Program-made: the position numbers and the translations under genes
Notes under the pieces: generated by a model
The model's database searches: none
What the model saw: only the letters and a program-made list of their open reading frames with translations
What the model was told of the DNA's origin: nothing
Shown: piece by piece, positions 35,618-43,951 of the stretch
Position numbering within the stretch: position 1 is the stretch's first letter
Layout of the letters: the number at the start of each line of letters is the position of its first letter
NCBI GenBank assembly: GCA_038123715.1
Contig: JAYPAN010000001.1
Span: forward strand, 62,001-126,000
Source of the DNA: JAYPAN01 sp038123715
Lineage (GTDB): Bacteria; Pseudomonadota; Alphaproteobacteria; RS24
Length of the DNA: 64,000 bases
Direction: 5' to 3'

Positions 35618-35642
35618 ATAAGATCCGGCATAAGGATTTGGC
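35618..35642. repeat. 12/13-bp tandem repeat before the VOC gene
   Basis: ATAAGATCCGGC (35618-35629) is followed by ATAAGGATTTGGC (35630-35642), which matches it at 10 positions with one inserted base. The array fills the space between the guaA stop region and ATG 35643, and the second unit supplies the ribosome site (AAGGA). Confidence 0.55.
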
Positions 35643-36020
35643 ATGGACAATCAATTTCATCTGTCGATTGGCGTTAAATCTCTGACCGAAACATTGGATT
35701 TTTACTGCCAAGTATTGAACGCGAAAGTCACTTACCGGGGCGATTATGCCAATATCAGCCTGTATGGCCACCAAATCACGCTGAAGGAAGCGCCGGATAT
35801 AGAGGTCGCGCTGCCGCATTTGCATTTCGGCATCAACCTGCCTTTGGATGAGTTTCACCAATTGGCCGCCTATATAGAAAATAACCATAAGCACTGGATG
35901 GTGTCCGATATCCATCAGCTTGATGCAGGCAGCGCGATGGCGCGCCATAAATTCTATTTGCGCTGTCCAAGCGGCTATCTGATTGAGTTGAAAGGCTATG
36001 CCGATTTGGCGCCGGTCTGA
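35643..36020 (+). CDS. VOC-superfamily (glyoxalase/dioxygenase-fold) protein
   Basis: A 125-residue protein with the paired beta-alpha-beta-beta-beta modules of the vicinal-oxygen-chelate fold: LSIGVKSLTETLDFYCQVLNAKV at the start and a C-terminal FYLRCPSGYLIELKGY with the usual Glu. A likely metal His is in HLHFGINLP. The reaction is not predictable; members range from glyoxalase I to resistance proteins and metal-free binders. It stands alone, with the convergent XRE gene downstream. Confidence 0.78.
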   Translation: MDNQFHLSIGVKSLTETLDFYCQVLNAKVTYRGDYANISLYGHQITLKEAPDIEVALPHLHFGINLPLDEFHQLAAYIENNHKHWMVSDIHQLDAGSAMARHKFYLRCPSGYLIELKGYADLAPV

Positions 36021-36056
36021 AATTGCTGGCTTGCAGCGGCCAATCAATTTGGCAAA

Positions 36057-36269
36057 TCAGGGCAGTTGAAACAAATCCTCCACCGCGCAGTCCAGCGTGC
36101 GCGCAATTTTCAAGGCCAGCACGGTCGATGGCACATAAATGCCGTTTTCAATCGCATTGATGCTTTTTCGCGAAACTTCCGCGCGCTCGGATAATTGCTG
36201 TTGCGTCAATCCGGCCGCCTTCCGGCGTTGCTCAAGATTGTTGAGCAGCTTTTTGTGATTTTTACCCAA
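36057..36269 (-). CDS. Small XRE-family regulator (YozG-like)
   Basis: A 70-residue Cro/C1-type helix-turn-helix protein. The helices run LEQRRKAAGLTQQQLSERAE then SRKSINAIENGIYVPSTVLALKIARTL, and the C-terminal DCAVEDLFQ is typical of the small YozG-like group. It starts 2 bp after the stop of the membrane-protein gene upstream, so the two form an operon. In such pairs the membrane protein is often thought to modulate the regulator; here that is inference. Confidence 0.88.
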   Translation of the reverse strand: MGKNHKKLLNNLEQRRKAAGLTQQQLSERAEVSRKSINAIENGIYVPSTVLALKIARTLDCAVEDLFQLP

Positions 36270-36271
36270 AA

Positions 36272-36682
36272 CTATTGCTTCTCGAAATCCTCAACCGCAG
36301 AAGTCAGCTCCTCGCCCGTATTGGGATAGAGATAGCCCGCAATGATTGTGCCGACACCAATGGCTCCGACCAAAAAGCCAATACCTTCAAAAAACGACCC
36401 CAATGCGGTAAAGCCAAGCAGGTAAATACCAGCCCCGACCGACAGTGTAATTACGCCACCGCGCCGATAGTCTATCGGTTGCTTTTTGCGTTCGTCGAAA
36501 ATACCCAGCAATTCTTCGACTTTGGACGGATCGTCGAGATGTTTGGCAATTTCCAGCACAGTCTCGCGCTTGTTTTTGCCATCATGATACAGCCAAATAA
36601 AGACCGAGACCGGAATGATGATGCCGGACAGAATACCCAAAATTGGCACCAAGACACCCAAAACAGGCACTAATTCGTTCAT
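36272..36682 (-). CDS. Membrane protein resembling DUF6249, paired with an XRE regulator
   Basis: A 136-residue membrane protein. The N-terminal helix (about 6-30, VLVPILGILSGIIIPVSVFI) is followed by a charged cytoplasmic stretch (about 33-75, including KNKRETVLEIAKHLDDPSKV) and two closely spaced helices (about 78-120). The arrangement resembles DUF6249 proteins, though I cannot confirm the family without a search. ATG 36682 has an AAGGAG ribosome site; an upstream in-frame ATG (36721) is less likely. Confidence 0.65.
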   Translation of the reverse strand: MNELVPVLGVLVPILGILSGIIIPVSVFIWLYHDGKNKRETVLEIAKHLDDPSKVEELLGIFDERKKQPIDYRRGGVITLSVGAGIYLLGFTALGSFFEGIGFLVGAIGVGTIIAGYLYPNTGEELTSAVEDFEKQ

Positions 36683-36828
36683 GACGCTTCTCCTTATCGT
36701 TATGTAACGCAAACTTATCATAACACGCTAGGGAAGTAAAGGTTACATTACCGGAAATATCGACTACCCTGTTTGGGGTGCATCATCTAATCTGGCATTG
36801 GTCTAACCAAATAATAAAGGGAGGGATT

Positions 36829-37209
36829 ATGATTGCCTTACATGCGGCATTCGCCATTGGGGCGGCAATTTTGGGCGCGTATATTTTGCTGACCCGCAAA
36901 GGCACGGCGCGGCACAAGGCAATCGGGCGGGTGTTTGGCGGGCTGATGCTGGTGGTCGCCGCCTCATCTATTTTCATCCAAGAAATCAATCCGGGGCATT
37001 ATTCGCCGATTCATTTGCTGATACCGCTGACCATTGGCTCGGTGATTTTTGGCAGTTGGAGTATCGGACAATATCGCCGCACAAGGCGACCCGCCTATCG
37101 GCGCGCCCATGCCATCACCATGACCATGCTTTATTTCGGCGCGCTGGTTGTCGCTGGTCTGTTCACGCTGGCACCGGGTCGCTTGTTTCACACGCTGATT
37201 TTTGGCTAA
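36829..37209 (+). CDS. DUF2306-like membrane protein
   Basis: A 126-residue protein with four predicted membrane helices. The pattern (HAAFAIGAAILGAYILLTRKG, HKAIGRVFGGLMLVVA, ending in an RRAHAITMTMLYFGALVVAG helix) fits the DUF2306 family of unknown function, which has conserved His residues between helices. ATG 36829 has an AAGGGAGG ribosome site. The DUF3147 gene follows 8 bp after the stop. Confidence 0.75.
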   Translation: MIALHAAFAIGAAILGAYILLTRKGTARHKAIGRVFGGLMLVVAASSIFIQEINPGHYSPIHLLIPLTIGSVIFGSWSIGQYRRTRRPAYRRAHAITMTMLYFGALVVAGLFTLAPGRLFHTLIFG

Positions 37210-37217
37210 AATGGCAC

Positions 37218-37568
37218 ATGGTATTTCTGGTGTTCAAATTCGCGGTCACTGCCGGGCTGATTGTGCTGGTCAGCGAAGTGGCGAAACTCAGCCCCAAATA
37301 TGGTGGGCTGATTGCCGCCATGCCGGTCACCACAATACTGGTCTTGTTGTGGATGCATATTGAAGGCAATGAGCCACAGAAAATAGCCACTCATGTGTCC
37401 TATACATTGCTCTATGTTTTGCCGACTTTGCCTATGTTTCTGGTCTTTCCAATGCTGATTCACAAATGGGGTTTTGCCGCCACACTGGCCTTTTGTCTGG
37501 TGATGACCGCCGGTTTGGTGCTGCTCACCGATATGGCTGCCCGACAATTTGGCCTCCGATTGCTGTAA
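37218..37568 (+). CDS. DUF3147 inner-membrane protein
   Basis: A 116-residue protein with four membrane helices. The sequence VFKFAVTAGLIVLVSEVAKLSPKYGGLIAAMPV matches the DUF3147 family pattern well. Function is unknown. ATG 37218 is the family-consistent start; the frame is open further upstream but there it overlaps the DUF2306 gene. A hairpin AACCGAT/ATCGG(G)TT lies 60 bp downstream (37624-37643). Confidence 0.8.
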   Translation: MVFLVFKFAVTAGLIVLVSEVAKLSPKYGGLIAAMPVTTILVLLWMHIEGNEPQKIATHVSYTLLYVLPTLPMFLVFPMLIHKWGFAATLAFCLVMTAGLVLLTDMAARQFGLRLL

Positions 37569-37658
37569 TTCTGCCTGATTATGCGGTGACGGATAATCCA
37601 AAAGCGCTGTTTTTGCGTAAGAAAACCGATAGTTAATCGGGTTAAACTGGAGTTGAGT

Positions 37659-38636
37659 ATGCTTTCGCGCGTGTCCCGGCGACCGCTGACCCGCCTGTGG
37701 CAATGTTTTTACAAACAGCAGGCGAAAATGCGCCACTGCCCGCCAACCCCGCGGCTGGACGGCAAAACCGCGCTGGTGACAGGGGCGACTTCCGGTATTG
37801 GGCGCGAAACGGCGCGCGGCCTGCTTGAGCGCGGCGCGCATGTGATTATGGCCTGTCGCAATATCGAAAAAGCGGTTGCCCTGAAAGCGGAATTTGTTGC
37901 TTCCGGCTTTGCGGCCAGCGCCATCACGCTTGTTCAATGCGATTTGTCGGATTTGCAATCGGTTCGCGCAGCGATAGATGAGATTGCCCATTTGCCGTAT
38001 TCGCAGCCAATCAACCTGCTGGTTGAAAATGCCGGTATTATGGCGGCTGATTATGCCGTGTCACCGCAAGGGCATGAAATCAGTTTTGCGACCAATGTGC
38101 TAGGTCATTTCGCTCTGCGTCGCGGGATTTTGGAACAAGACCTGCTGGCGCACAATGCCCGTGTGATTATTGTCACCGGCGATATTTATGTCTTGAGCAA
38201 AAATTGCAGCGCCGATTATGTCTGGCGCGGACGGCTTGGTGGTCTGCAAGCCTATTGCCGCAGTAAGCTGGGTAATTTTTGGATTGGCCGCGAATTGCAA
38301 CGCCGCTTCCCGTCTTTAAGCGTTTTTATGGTTCATCCCGGTGTGGTGGCAACCAATTTGGGGCGCGGCGGTGATGACACGGATAATGGGCGAACGCGGC
38401 TTTGGGACGGATTTGCCGTCACGGCGGAAATGGGCGCACAGACTTTGCTGGCCTGCGCCAGCCAGCCGGATATGTGCCATGGCAGCTATTACCATAATGT
38501 GCATGGGGAAGCTGAATTGGCCAATGATGACCCTGCGATGAATGATATTGCCGCCTGCGCTTTGTGGGAGCGTTGTTTGCAGCTCTCCGGCACAGTCATG
38601 CGCTCCAATATACACCAGCTCAAAAAAGCCTCCTGA
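37659..38636 (+). CDS. Short-chain dehydrogenase/reductase with altered catalytic Ser
   Basis: A 325-residue SDR of the retinol dehydrogenase-like type. The cofactor motif TGATSGIG and NAG motif (VENAGIMAAD) are intact and the YxxxK pair is present (AYCRSKLGN). The catalytic Ser region reads IIVTGDIYVL, where relatives have VSS, so the usual Ser seems to be missing. A 30-residue N-terminal extension precedes the Rossmann fold. ATG 37659 has a GGAG site seven bases upstream. The substrate is unknown, and reduced or altered activity is possible. Confidence 0.85.
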   Translation: MLSRVSRRPLTRLWQCFYKQQAKMRHCPPTPRLDGKTALVTGATSGIGRETARGLLERGAHVIMACRNIEKAVALKAEFVASGFAASAITLVQCDLSDLQSVRAAIDEIAHLPYSQPINLLVENAGIMAADYAVSPQGHEISFATNVLGHFALRRGILEQDLLAHNARVIIVTGDIYVLSKNCSADYVWRGRLGGLQAYCRSKLGNFWIGRELQRRFPSLSVFMVHPGVVATNLGRGGDDTDNGRTRLWDGFAVTAEMGAQTLLACASQPDMCHGSYYHNVHGEAELANDDPAMNDIAACALWERCLQLSGTVMRSNIHQLKKAS

Positions 38637-38659
38637 CAAAGCGTAAATGACAGGGCGTT
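38632..38659. repeat. Weak 14-bp tandem repeat at the SDR stop codon
   Basis: CCTGACAAAGCGTA (38632-38645, containing the TGA stop) and AATGACAGGGCGTT (38646-38659) match at 9 of 14 positions. This is a weak case, listed because its unit length and position agree with the stronger arrays. Confidence 0.3.
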
Positions 38660-38742
38660 ATGCGGTGCAGTTTCATTGCACTTGCGGCGGATTTCGGGTA
38701 GTTTCCCCGCACGTTACGCAAATAACACAAGGAAACCGCCCC

Positions 38743-39621
38743 ATGTCGGTTCATCAATCCGCATCCGCCACACAGGCTCGGATGACCGTGCCGCAAGTCA
38801 TGGCGCGCAAGGGCGCCGAGCCGCTTGTCTGCCTGACCTCCTATCACGCGCATACAGCCCGCTTGATTGACCCATTTGTCGATATTTTGCTGGTTGGCGA
38901 CAGCCTTGGCATGGTCATGTATGGCATGGAATCGACGCTGGGTGTCACGCTGGACATGATGATTGCCCATGGCGCGGCCGTTATGCGCGGGGCTGACAGC
39001 GCACTGGTGGTGGTCGATATGCCGTTTGGCACTTATGAGGAAAGCCCGTCACAGGCTTTTCACAATGCAGCCCGCGTGTTGAAGGAAACCGGTTGCCAGG
39101 CGGTTAAGCTGGAAGGCGGCGCGCGCATGGCTGAAACAGTGCATTATCTGACGCAACGCGGCATACCGGTAATGGGGCATATCGGGCTGACGCCGCAAAA
39201 TGTCAATGTGATGGGCGGCTTTAAAACACAAGGGCGCGATGCGGCGCAATGGCCTGAAATTGAAGCCGATGCGGCCGCGCTGGCCGAAGCTGGCGCTTTT
39301 GCGATTGTGCTGGAAGGCATAGCCGAGCCGCTGGCCGACCGGATATCGGGACAAGTTGGCGTGCCAACCATTGGGATTGGCGCGTCGGCTGGATGCGACG
39401 GGCAGATTCTCGTGACCGAAGATATGCTCGGCCTCAATCCAAATGTGCCGAAATTCGTCAAGGAATTCGCTACTTTGGGGCAGCAAATCGCCAATGCGGC
39501 GCGCAGCTATGCCGAAGAAGTGCGCGCACGGCGTTTTCCTGACAAAGCCCATACCTATTCCATGAAAACAGTGATAGACAATGACCCGCCAAATCGGGTG
39601 GCGACAAAGGGCAAGAATTAG
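38743..39621 (+). CDS. panB: Ketopantoate hydroxymethyltransferase
   Basis: A 292-residue TIM-barrel enzyme that adds a hydroxymethyl group to 2-oxoisovalerate in pantothenate/CoA synthesis. The signatures LTSYHAHTARLIDPFVDILLVGDSLGMV, VKLEGG, MGHIGLTPQ and GIGASAGCDGQILVTEDMLG are all present. panC is not adjacent. ATG 38743 has a CAAGGAAA site; upstream open frame was not taken because the family N-terminus starts here. The stop lies in a 14-bp tandem duplication. Confidence 0.96.
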   Translation: MSVHQSASATQARMTVPQVMARKGAEPLVCLTSYHAHTARLIDPFVDILLVGDSLGMVMYGMESTLGVTLDMMIAHGAAVMRGADSALVVVDMPFGTYEESPSQAFHNAARVLKETGCQAVKLEGGARMAETVHYLTQRGIPVMGHIGLTPQNVNVMGGFKTQGRDAAQWPEIEADAAALAEAGAFAIVLEGIAEPLADRISGQVGVPTIGIGASAGCDGQILVTEDMLGLNPNVPKFVKEFATLGQQIANAARSYAEEVRARRFPDKAHTYSMKTVIDNDPPNRVATKGKN

Positions 39622-39637
39622 GCGGCAAGGATTAGGA
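39610..39637. repeat. 14-bp tandem repeat over the panB stop codon
   Basis: GGCAAGAATTAGGC (39610-39623) and GGCAAGGATTAGGA (39624-39637) match at 12 of 14 positions. The first unit contains the panB TAG stop (39619-39621); the second supplies the TAGGAG ribosome site of the next gene. Confidence 0.8.
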
Positions 39638-39645
39638 GAGCGACT

Positions 39646-40347
39646 GTGAGTGATATTTTTTCCGAAGTGGATGCCGAATTGCGGCAGGACAGAATGCGGG
39701 CTTTCTGGGAAAGCTATCGCGCTTTCATTATCGGCGGCGCTTTGTTTATTGTCGTTGCCGTCAGCGCCGTTACCGGCGTGCAAGCCTATACAAATTATCA
39801 AAACGAAGCCGCTTCGGCGCGCTATGATGCCTTGCAGGATGAAATTCGCGCATTGGATGACAGTGCTGCCAAAATTGACCGGCTCAATGCTTTTGCGGCG
39901 GCGGAAAATAACGGCTATGGCATTTTGGCCGCCTTTGCCGAATCGGTAGAATTGGCCGCGCAAGGCGAGGGCGAAGCCGCATTGGCCGGTTTTGACGCGC
40001 TGACCGGTCGTGGCGGCGTGCCGGACTCCATGCGCGATTATGCGCGCCTGCAAGCAGCGACCATATTGCTCGACAATAATGGGGCGATAGATGAAATCGC
40101 CGCAAGGCTGACACCGATATTGGACAATGACAATGCGCTGCGCGCCACGGCGCGCGATATTTTGGCACTGGCTTATGTGCTTGCTGATGACCCGTTGCAG
40201 GCGCGGTTGCTGTATCAGGAACAATTGGCCGATGAAACGGCAACCCGTCTGGCGCGTCAGCGCGCGCAAATCATGTTGGGTGAGGTTGAGCTTATTCTGG
40301 CGCCCGGTGCCAATGGCGCGAATGCAGCGGAAAGCGCCGGTCAATGA
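39646..40347 (+). CDS. YfgM-like membrane-anchored TPR protein
   Basis: A 233-residue protein with a short cytoplasmic N-terminus, one membrane helix (about 27-48) and a periplasmic TPR-type region, matching the YfgM layout (SDIFSEVDAELRQDRMRAFWESYR start). YfgM in E. coli associates with the Sec translocon and periplasmic chaperones. It starts with GTG 39646 behind TAGGAGAG and overlaps bamB by 4 bp; yfgM-bamB-der is also the E. coli order, which supports the call. Confidence 0.85.
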   Translation: MSDIFSEVDAELRQDRMRAFWESYRAFIIGGALFIVVAVSAVTGVQAYTNYQNEAASARYDALQDEIRALDDSAAKIDRLNAFAAAENNGYGILAAFAESVELAAQGEGEAALAGFDALTGRGGVPDSMRDYARLQAATILLDNNGAIDEIAARLTPILDNDNALRATARDILALAYVLADDPLQARLLYQEQLADETATRLARQRAQIMLGEVELILAPGANGANAAESAGQ

Positions 40348-41753
40348 CAACAGCCATGACAAAGGTGACATCCGACAGCGCATCAAGCCTCAACAGGCTG
40401 GGCGCGGTCGTCTGCGCCGGTTTGGCCTTTTTGCTGTCAGCCTGTGGCGGCAGTGATGACAAGGCCAATTTTGCCGGTGACCGCATTTCGGTTTTGAGTT
40501 TTGAGCGCACACTCGCTGTTGACCCGCGCCTTGACGGCCAGCCGGTGCAAATCCCACCGCCTTTCCGCAATCGGGATTGGGCCAATCCGGGTGGCTTTGC
40601 CAGCCATGCCGCCTATCATCTTGAACTGGACGGGCTGACGCCGCTTTTTGATGTGCAAGTGGTCGATGGCAATAGCGGCGAACGGCGCATTAAAGCGCCG
40701 CCCATCGTCGCCGCCGGTTCGGTTTTTGCGATGGGGGCGTCGCTGGATGTGGTGGCGGTCGATGCCGAAACCGGCGCGCTGCGCTGGCAGCAATCCGTTG
40801 CGGCGCAATATCGTGAACCCAATCATGGGCTAACGCGCTGGTTGGGCTTTGCCGACAAACCGGCAGATATTGATGATGGATTTGGCGGCGGGCTTGCCTA
40901 TGGCGGTGGCCGCGTATTTGCAACCACCGGCTTTGGCGAAGTATTGGCATTGGACGCGCAAAGCGGCGAGATTATCTGGCGGGTGACGACCACTGTGCCA
41001 TTTTCCAATGCACCAACCGTGCGCGACGGGCGCGTCTATGCCGTATCGCAGGACAGCCGCCTGCAAGTTTTTTCCGCCACGGATGGCGAGTTGATTTGGG
41101 ACCATTTGGCGATAACCGAGCAGGCAACGATTTTGTCGGCCAGCAGCCCGGCCGTCTCCGAGCAGACGGTTGTGGCCGGATTTAATTCCGGCGAAGTGGC
41201 CGCCTTACGCACGATTAATGGCACGGTGAGCTGGAGCGACAGCCTAACCAGCCGCGCCACGCAGGTGACGCCATTGTCGGAACTCAATGCCATTGTCGGG
41301 CGTCCGGTGATTGACCGCGATAGGGTTTTTGCTGTCAGTCATGGCGGGCGCATGACCTCGATTGACTTACGCACTGGCGAGCGCATTTGGACGATTGATA
41401 TTGGTTCGCTTGATACGCCTTGGGTGATGGGCGATTATGTGCTGGTTATGTCGCTGGATGGCGAGTTGGTGTGTCTGTCGCGCGGGCAGGGACGGGTGCG
41501 CTGGGTCGCCCCTCTGCCGGCTTTTGAAAATCCGCAAGACCGCGAGGGGCGGATTCGCTGGGCCGGGCCGGTTGTCGCGGGCAATCGTATTTTGCTGGCG
41601 TCCTCGCAAGGCATGTTGGCTGTGCTGAACCCTGCAAATGGCGCGATTGACCAATTGGTCGAGCTTGGTGCGCCAGTCAGCCAGCAACCGATTATCGCCA
41701 ATGGCACGCTGTATGTTTTGACTGATGAGGGCAGCTTGCTGGCGCGCCGCTAG
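40344..41753 (+). CDS. bamB: Outer-membrane assembly lipoprotein BamB
   Basis: A 469-residue lipoprotein of the BAM complex. The lipobox LLSAC (Cys34) follows a hydrophobic signal segment. PQQ-like beta-propeller repeats follow, with typical AVDAETGALRWQQ, ALDAQSGEIIWRV, SATDGELIWDH and DLRTGERIWTI blades. It is longer than E. coli BamB (about 390), mainly through the region before the first blade. ATG overlaps the yfgM-like stop by 4 bp (ATGA). The der gene follows after 21 bp. Confidence 0.93.
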   Translation: MTTAMTKVTSDSASSLNRLGAVVCAGLAFLLSACGGSDDKANFAGDRISVLSFERTLAVDPRLDGQPVQIPPPFRNRDWANPGGFASHAAYHLELDGLTPLFDVQVVDGNSGERRIKAPPIVAAGSVFAMGASLDVVAVDAETGALRWQQSVAAQYREPNHGLTRWLGFADKPADIDDGFGGGLAYGGGRVFATTGFGEVLALDAQSGEIIWRVTTTVPFSNAPTVRDGRVYAVSQDSRLQVFSATDGELIWDHLAITEQATILSASSPAVSEQTVVAGFNSGEVAALRTINGTVSWSDSLTSRATQVTPLSELNAIVGRPVIDRDRVFAVSHGGRMTSIDLRTGERIWTIDIGSLDTPWVMGDYVLVMSLDGELVCLSRGQGRVRWVAPLPAFENPQDREGRIRWAGPVVAGNRILLASSQGMLAVLNPANGAIDQLVELGAPVSQQPIIANGTLYVLTDEGSLLARR

Positions 41754-41774
41754 CGTTGCCTCCGGCCATTCATT

Positions 41775-43196
41775 ATGGCAGATACACCCACCCCCTTTGT
41801 GTTGGCCATTGTCGGGCGTCCCAATGTTGGCAAATCGACATTGTTCAACCGTTTGGTTGGGCGGCGTCTGGCTTTGGTCGATGACCAGCCGGGGGTGACG
41901 CGCGACCGCCGCTATGGCGATGCGCGGCTCGGTGATTTGCGGTTCCAGATAATCGACACTGCCGGTTTTGAAGATGAGACCGGCGACAGTCTGCAAGCGC
42001 GGATGCGGGCGCAAACCGAAGCGGCGATTGACGAGGCTGATATGGTGCTGATGCTGACCGATGCGCGCGCCGGTCTTTTGCCGGAAGACAAGTATTTTGC
42101 CAGCCTTATCCGCAAAACCGAAGTGCCGGTTATTCTCGCCGCCAATAAGGCGGAAGGCCGCGCCGGTGAAAGCGGCCTGCATGAGGCATGGCAATTGGGA
42201 TTGGGTGAGCCGATTGCCCTGTCGGCGGAACACGGCAATGGCACGGATATGCTGTATTCGCAAATCCGTGACGCGATGGAGGCGCGCGCGCTTTACGCTC
42301 CTGACGGGGAAGAAGAGGGCGACGAACCCGCCTTTGACCCGGATTTGCCATTTGAGGATGACCCCGACAAACCTTTGCGCGTGGCGGTGCTGGGGCGTCC
42401 CAATGCGGGAAAATCAACGCTTATCAATTTTCTGCTTGGCACTGACCGGCTGCTGACGGGGCCGGAGGCGGGTATTACCCGCGACAGTATTTCGGTCAAT
42501 TGGACATGGCGCGACGCCCAAGCGCCAAATGGGGCGCGTCCGGTGACATTATGGGATACGGCGGGCGTGCGCCGTAAGGCGCGGGTCACGGAAAAGCTGG
42601 AAAAACTGTCCGTGGCTGATGGCTTGCGTGCGGTTAAATTTGCCGAAGTGGTGGTTTTGCTGATTGATGCGACCAGCCCGTTTGACAAACAGGATGTGCA
42701 ACTTGCCGATTTGGTTGAGCGCGAAGGTCGCGCTATGGTGATTGCCATCAATAAATGGGATTTGAAACTCGACCGTGGCGAAGTGCGCCAGACCGTCAGC
42801 GACACGCTGTTGCGCGCCCTGCCCAAGCTGCGCGGCGTGCCGGTGGTGATGCTGTCGGCTGCGACCGGCAAAGGTGTTGAAAAGCTGATGCCGGCAGTGC
42901 AGGCGCAATATCAGATTTGGAATGCGCGGGTCGGCACGTCGAAACTCAATCGCTGGCTGGGCGAGGTTGTGGATCGCCATCCACCGCCTGCCGATAAGGG
43001 GCGGCCTGTCCGGCTGCGCTATATCACACAGGCCAAGGCGCGCCCGCCAAGTTTTGTTACTTTTTCCAGTCGCGGCCATGCCGTGCCAGAAAGCTATCAG
43101 CGTTATTTGCTGAATAATCTGCGTGAGCGTTTTGACTTGCCGGGTGTGCCGTTGCGGCTGTTTGTTCGTAAGGGCAAAAACCCGTATGAAAAATAG
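41775..43196 (+). CDS. der: Ribosome-associated GTPase Der (EngA)
   Basis: A 473-residue protein with two tandem GTPase domains and a C-terminal KH-like domain; it acts in 50S subunit assembly. First domain: GRPNVGKSTLFNRL, DTAGF, NKAE. Second domain: GRPNAGKSTLINFL, DTAGVRRK, NKWDL. The NKAE motif of the first domain replaces the usual NKxD, as in other Der proteins. It ends 9 bp before the convergent SDR gene. Confidence 0.97.
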   Translation: MADTPTPFVLAIVGRPNVGKSTLFNRLVGRRLALVDDQPGVTRDRRYGDARLGDLRFQIIDTAGFEDETGDSLQARMRAQTEAAIDEADMVLMLTDARAGLLPEDKYFASLIRKTEVPVILAANKAEGRAGESGLHEAWQLGLGEPIALSAEHGNGTDMLYSQIRDAMEARALYAPDGEEEGDEPAFDPDLPFEDDPDKPLRVAVLGRPNAGKSTLINFLLGTDRLLTGPEAGITRDSISVNWTWRDAQAPNGARPVTLWDTAGVRRKARVTEKLEKLSVADGLRAVKFAEVVVLLIDATSPFDKQDVQLADLVEREGRAMVIAINKWDLKLDRGEVRQTVSDTLLRALPKLRGVPVVMLSAATGKGVEKLMPAVQAQYQIWNARVGTSKLNRWLGEVVDRHPPPADKGRPVRLRYITQAKARPPSFVTFSSRGHAVPESYQRYLLNNLRERFDLPGVPLRLFVRKGKNPYEK

Positions 43197-43205
43197 AGTG
43201 CCGGT

Positions 43206-43946
43206 TTAACGGAAATTGACAATCTCGCCGGTTTTGGTGTTCTGCGGCGCCAGCAGGTCAAGAAATAAGGGAGCCAGTTCCGACGGGGCAGGCAGGCTTT
43301 GCGGGTCTTCGCCGGGCATGGCTTGGGCGCGCATGGCGGTTCGCACCGGCCCCGGCGACAGCAAATTGACCCGCAATTTGTCATTTTCATGCTCATTGGC
43401 CCAGCTTTTGACCAGCGCATTGAGGGCAGCCTTGCTGGTCGCATAAGTTCCCCAAAACGGACGCGCCTTGTCAGCCGCGCCTGATGTCACAAACACCGCG
43501 CGCGGCGCGTCGGATTGCATGAGCAATGGCTCCATAGCGCGGATAAGCCTGGCATTGGCAGTGACATTGACGGCCATGGCTTTATCAAAATCATCCGGCG
43601 CAATATGGGCAATCGGCGTCAGCATGCCAAGCACACCGGCATTGCCGACCAGCATGTCGAGCTTGCCATAGCGCTCGGCCAATTGCGCGCCAAGCCGGTC
43701 AAGCGCATCAAAATCAGTAATGTCCATTGGCACGCCGGTCGCACTGCCACCTTTGGCGACAATGCTGTCATAGAGTTCTTCAAGCGCGCCGTGTGTGCGA
43801 CCCAGCAAAAGCACATGCGCGCCGGCAGCGGCCAGCGCTTCAGCGACGGCATAGCCAAGCCCGCGCGACGCGCCGGTGACAAGCGCCAGCCGGTCGCTGA
43901 AATCATGGGTCGCCGCCGCAGCGGAAGGGGAAGCACTGTCCGGCAT
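43206..43946 (-). CDS. Short-chain dehydrogenase/reductase
   Basis: A 246-residue classical SDR with cofactor motif TGASRGLG, NAG motif (VGNAGVLG), catalytic Ser (VTSGAAD) and YxxxK (YATSKAALN), so it should be active. Basic residue after the first motif suggests NADP(H). It starts 5 bp after the purF stop; purF followed by an SDR is frequent in Alphaproteobacteria, but the substrate is not known. Confidence 0.9.
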   Translation of the reverse strand: MPDSASPSAAAATHDFSDRLALVTGASRGLGYAVAEALAAAGAHVLLLGRTHGALEELYDSIVAKGGSATGVPMDITDFDALDRLGAQLAERYGKLDMLVGNAGVLGMLTPIAHIAPDDFDKAMAVNVTANARLIRAMEPLLMQSDAPRAVFVTSGAADKARPFWGTYATSKAALNALVKSWANEHENDKLRVNLLSPGPVRTAMRAQAMPGEDPQSLPAPSELAPLFLDLLAPQNTKTGEIVNFR

Positions 43947-43951
43947 AAGGA

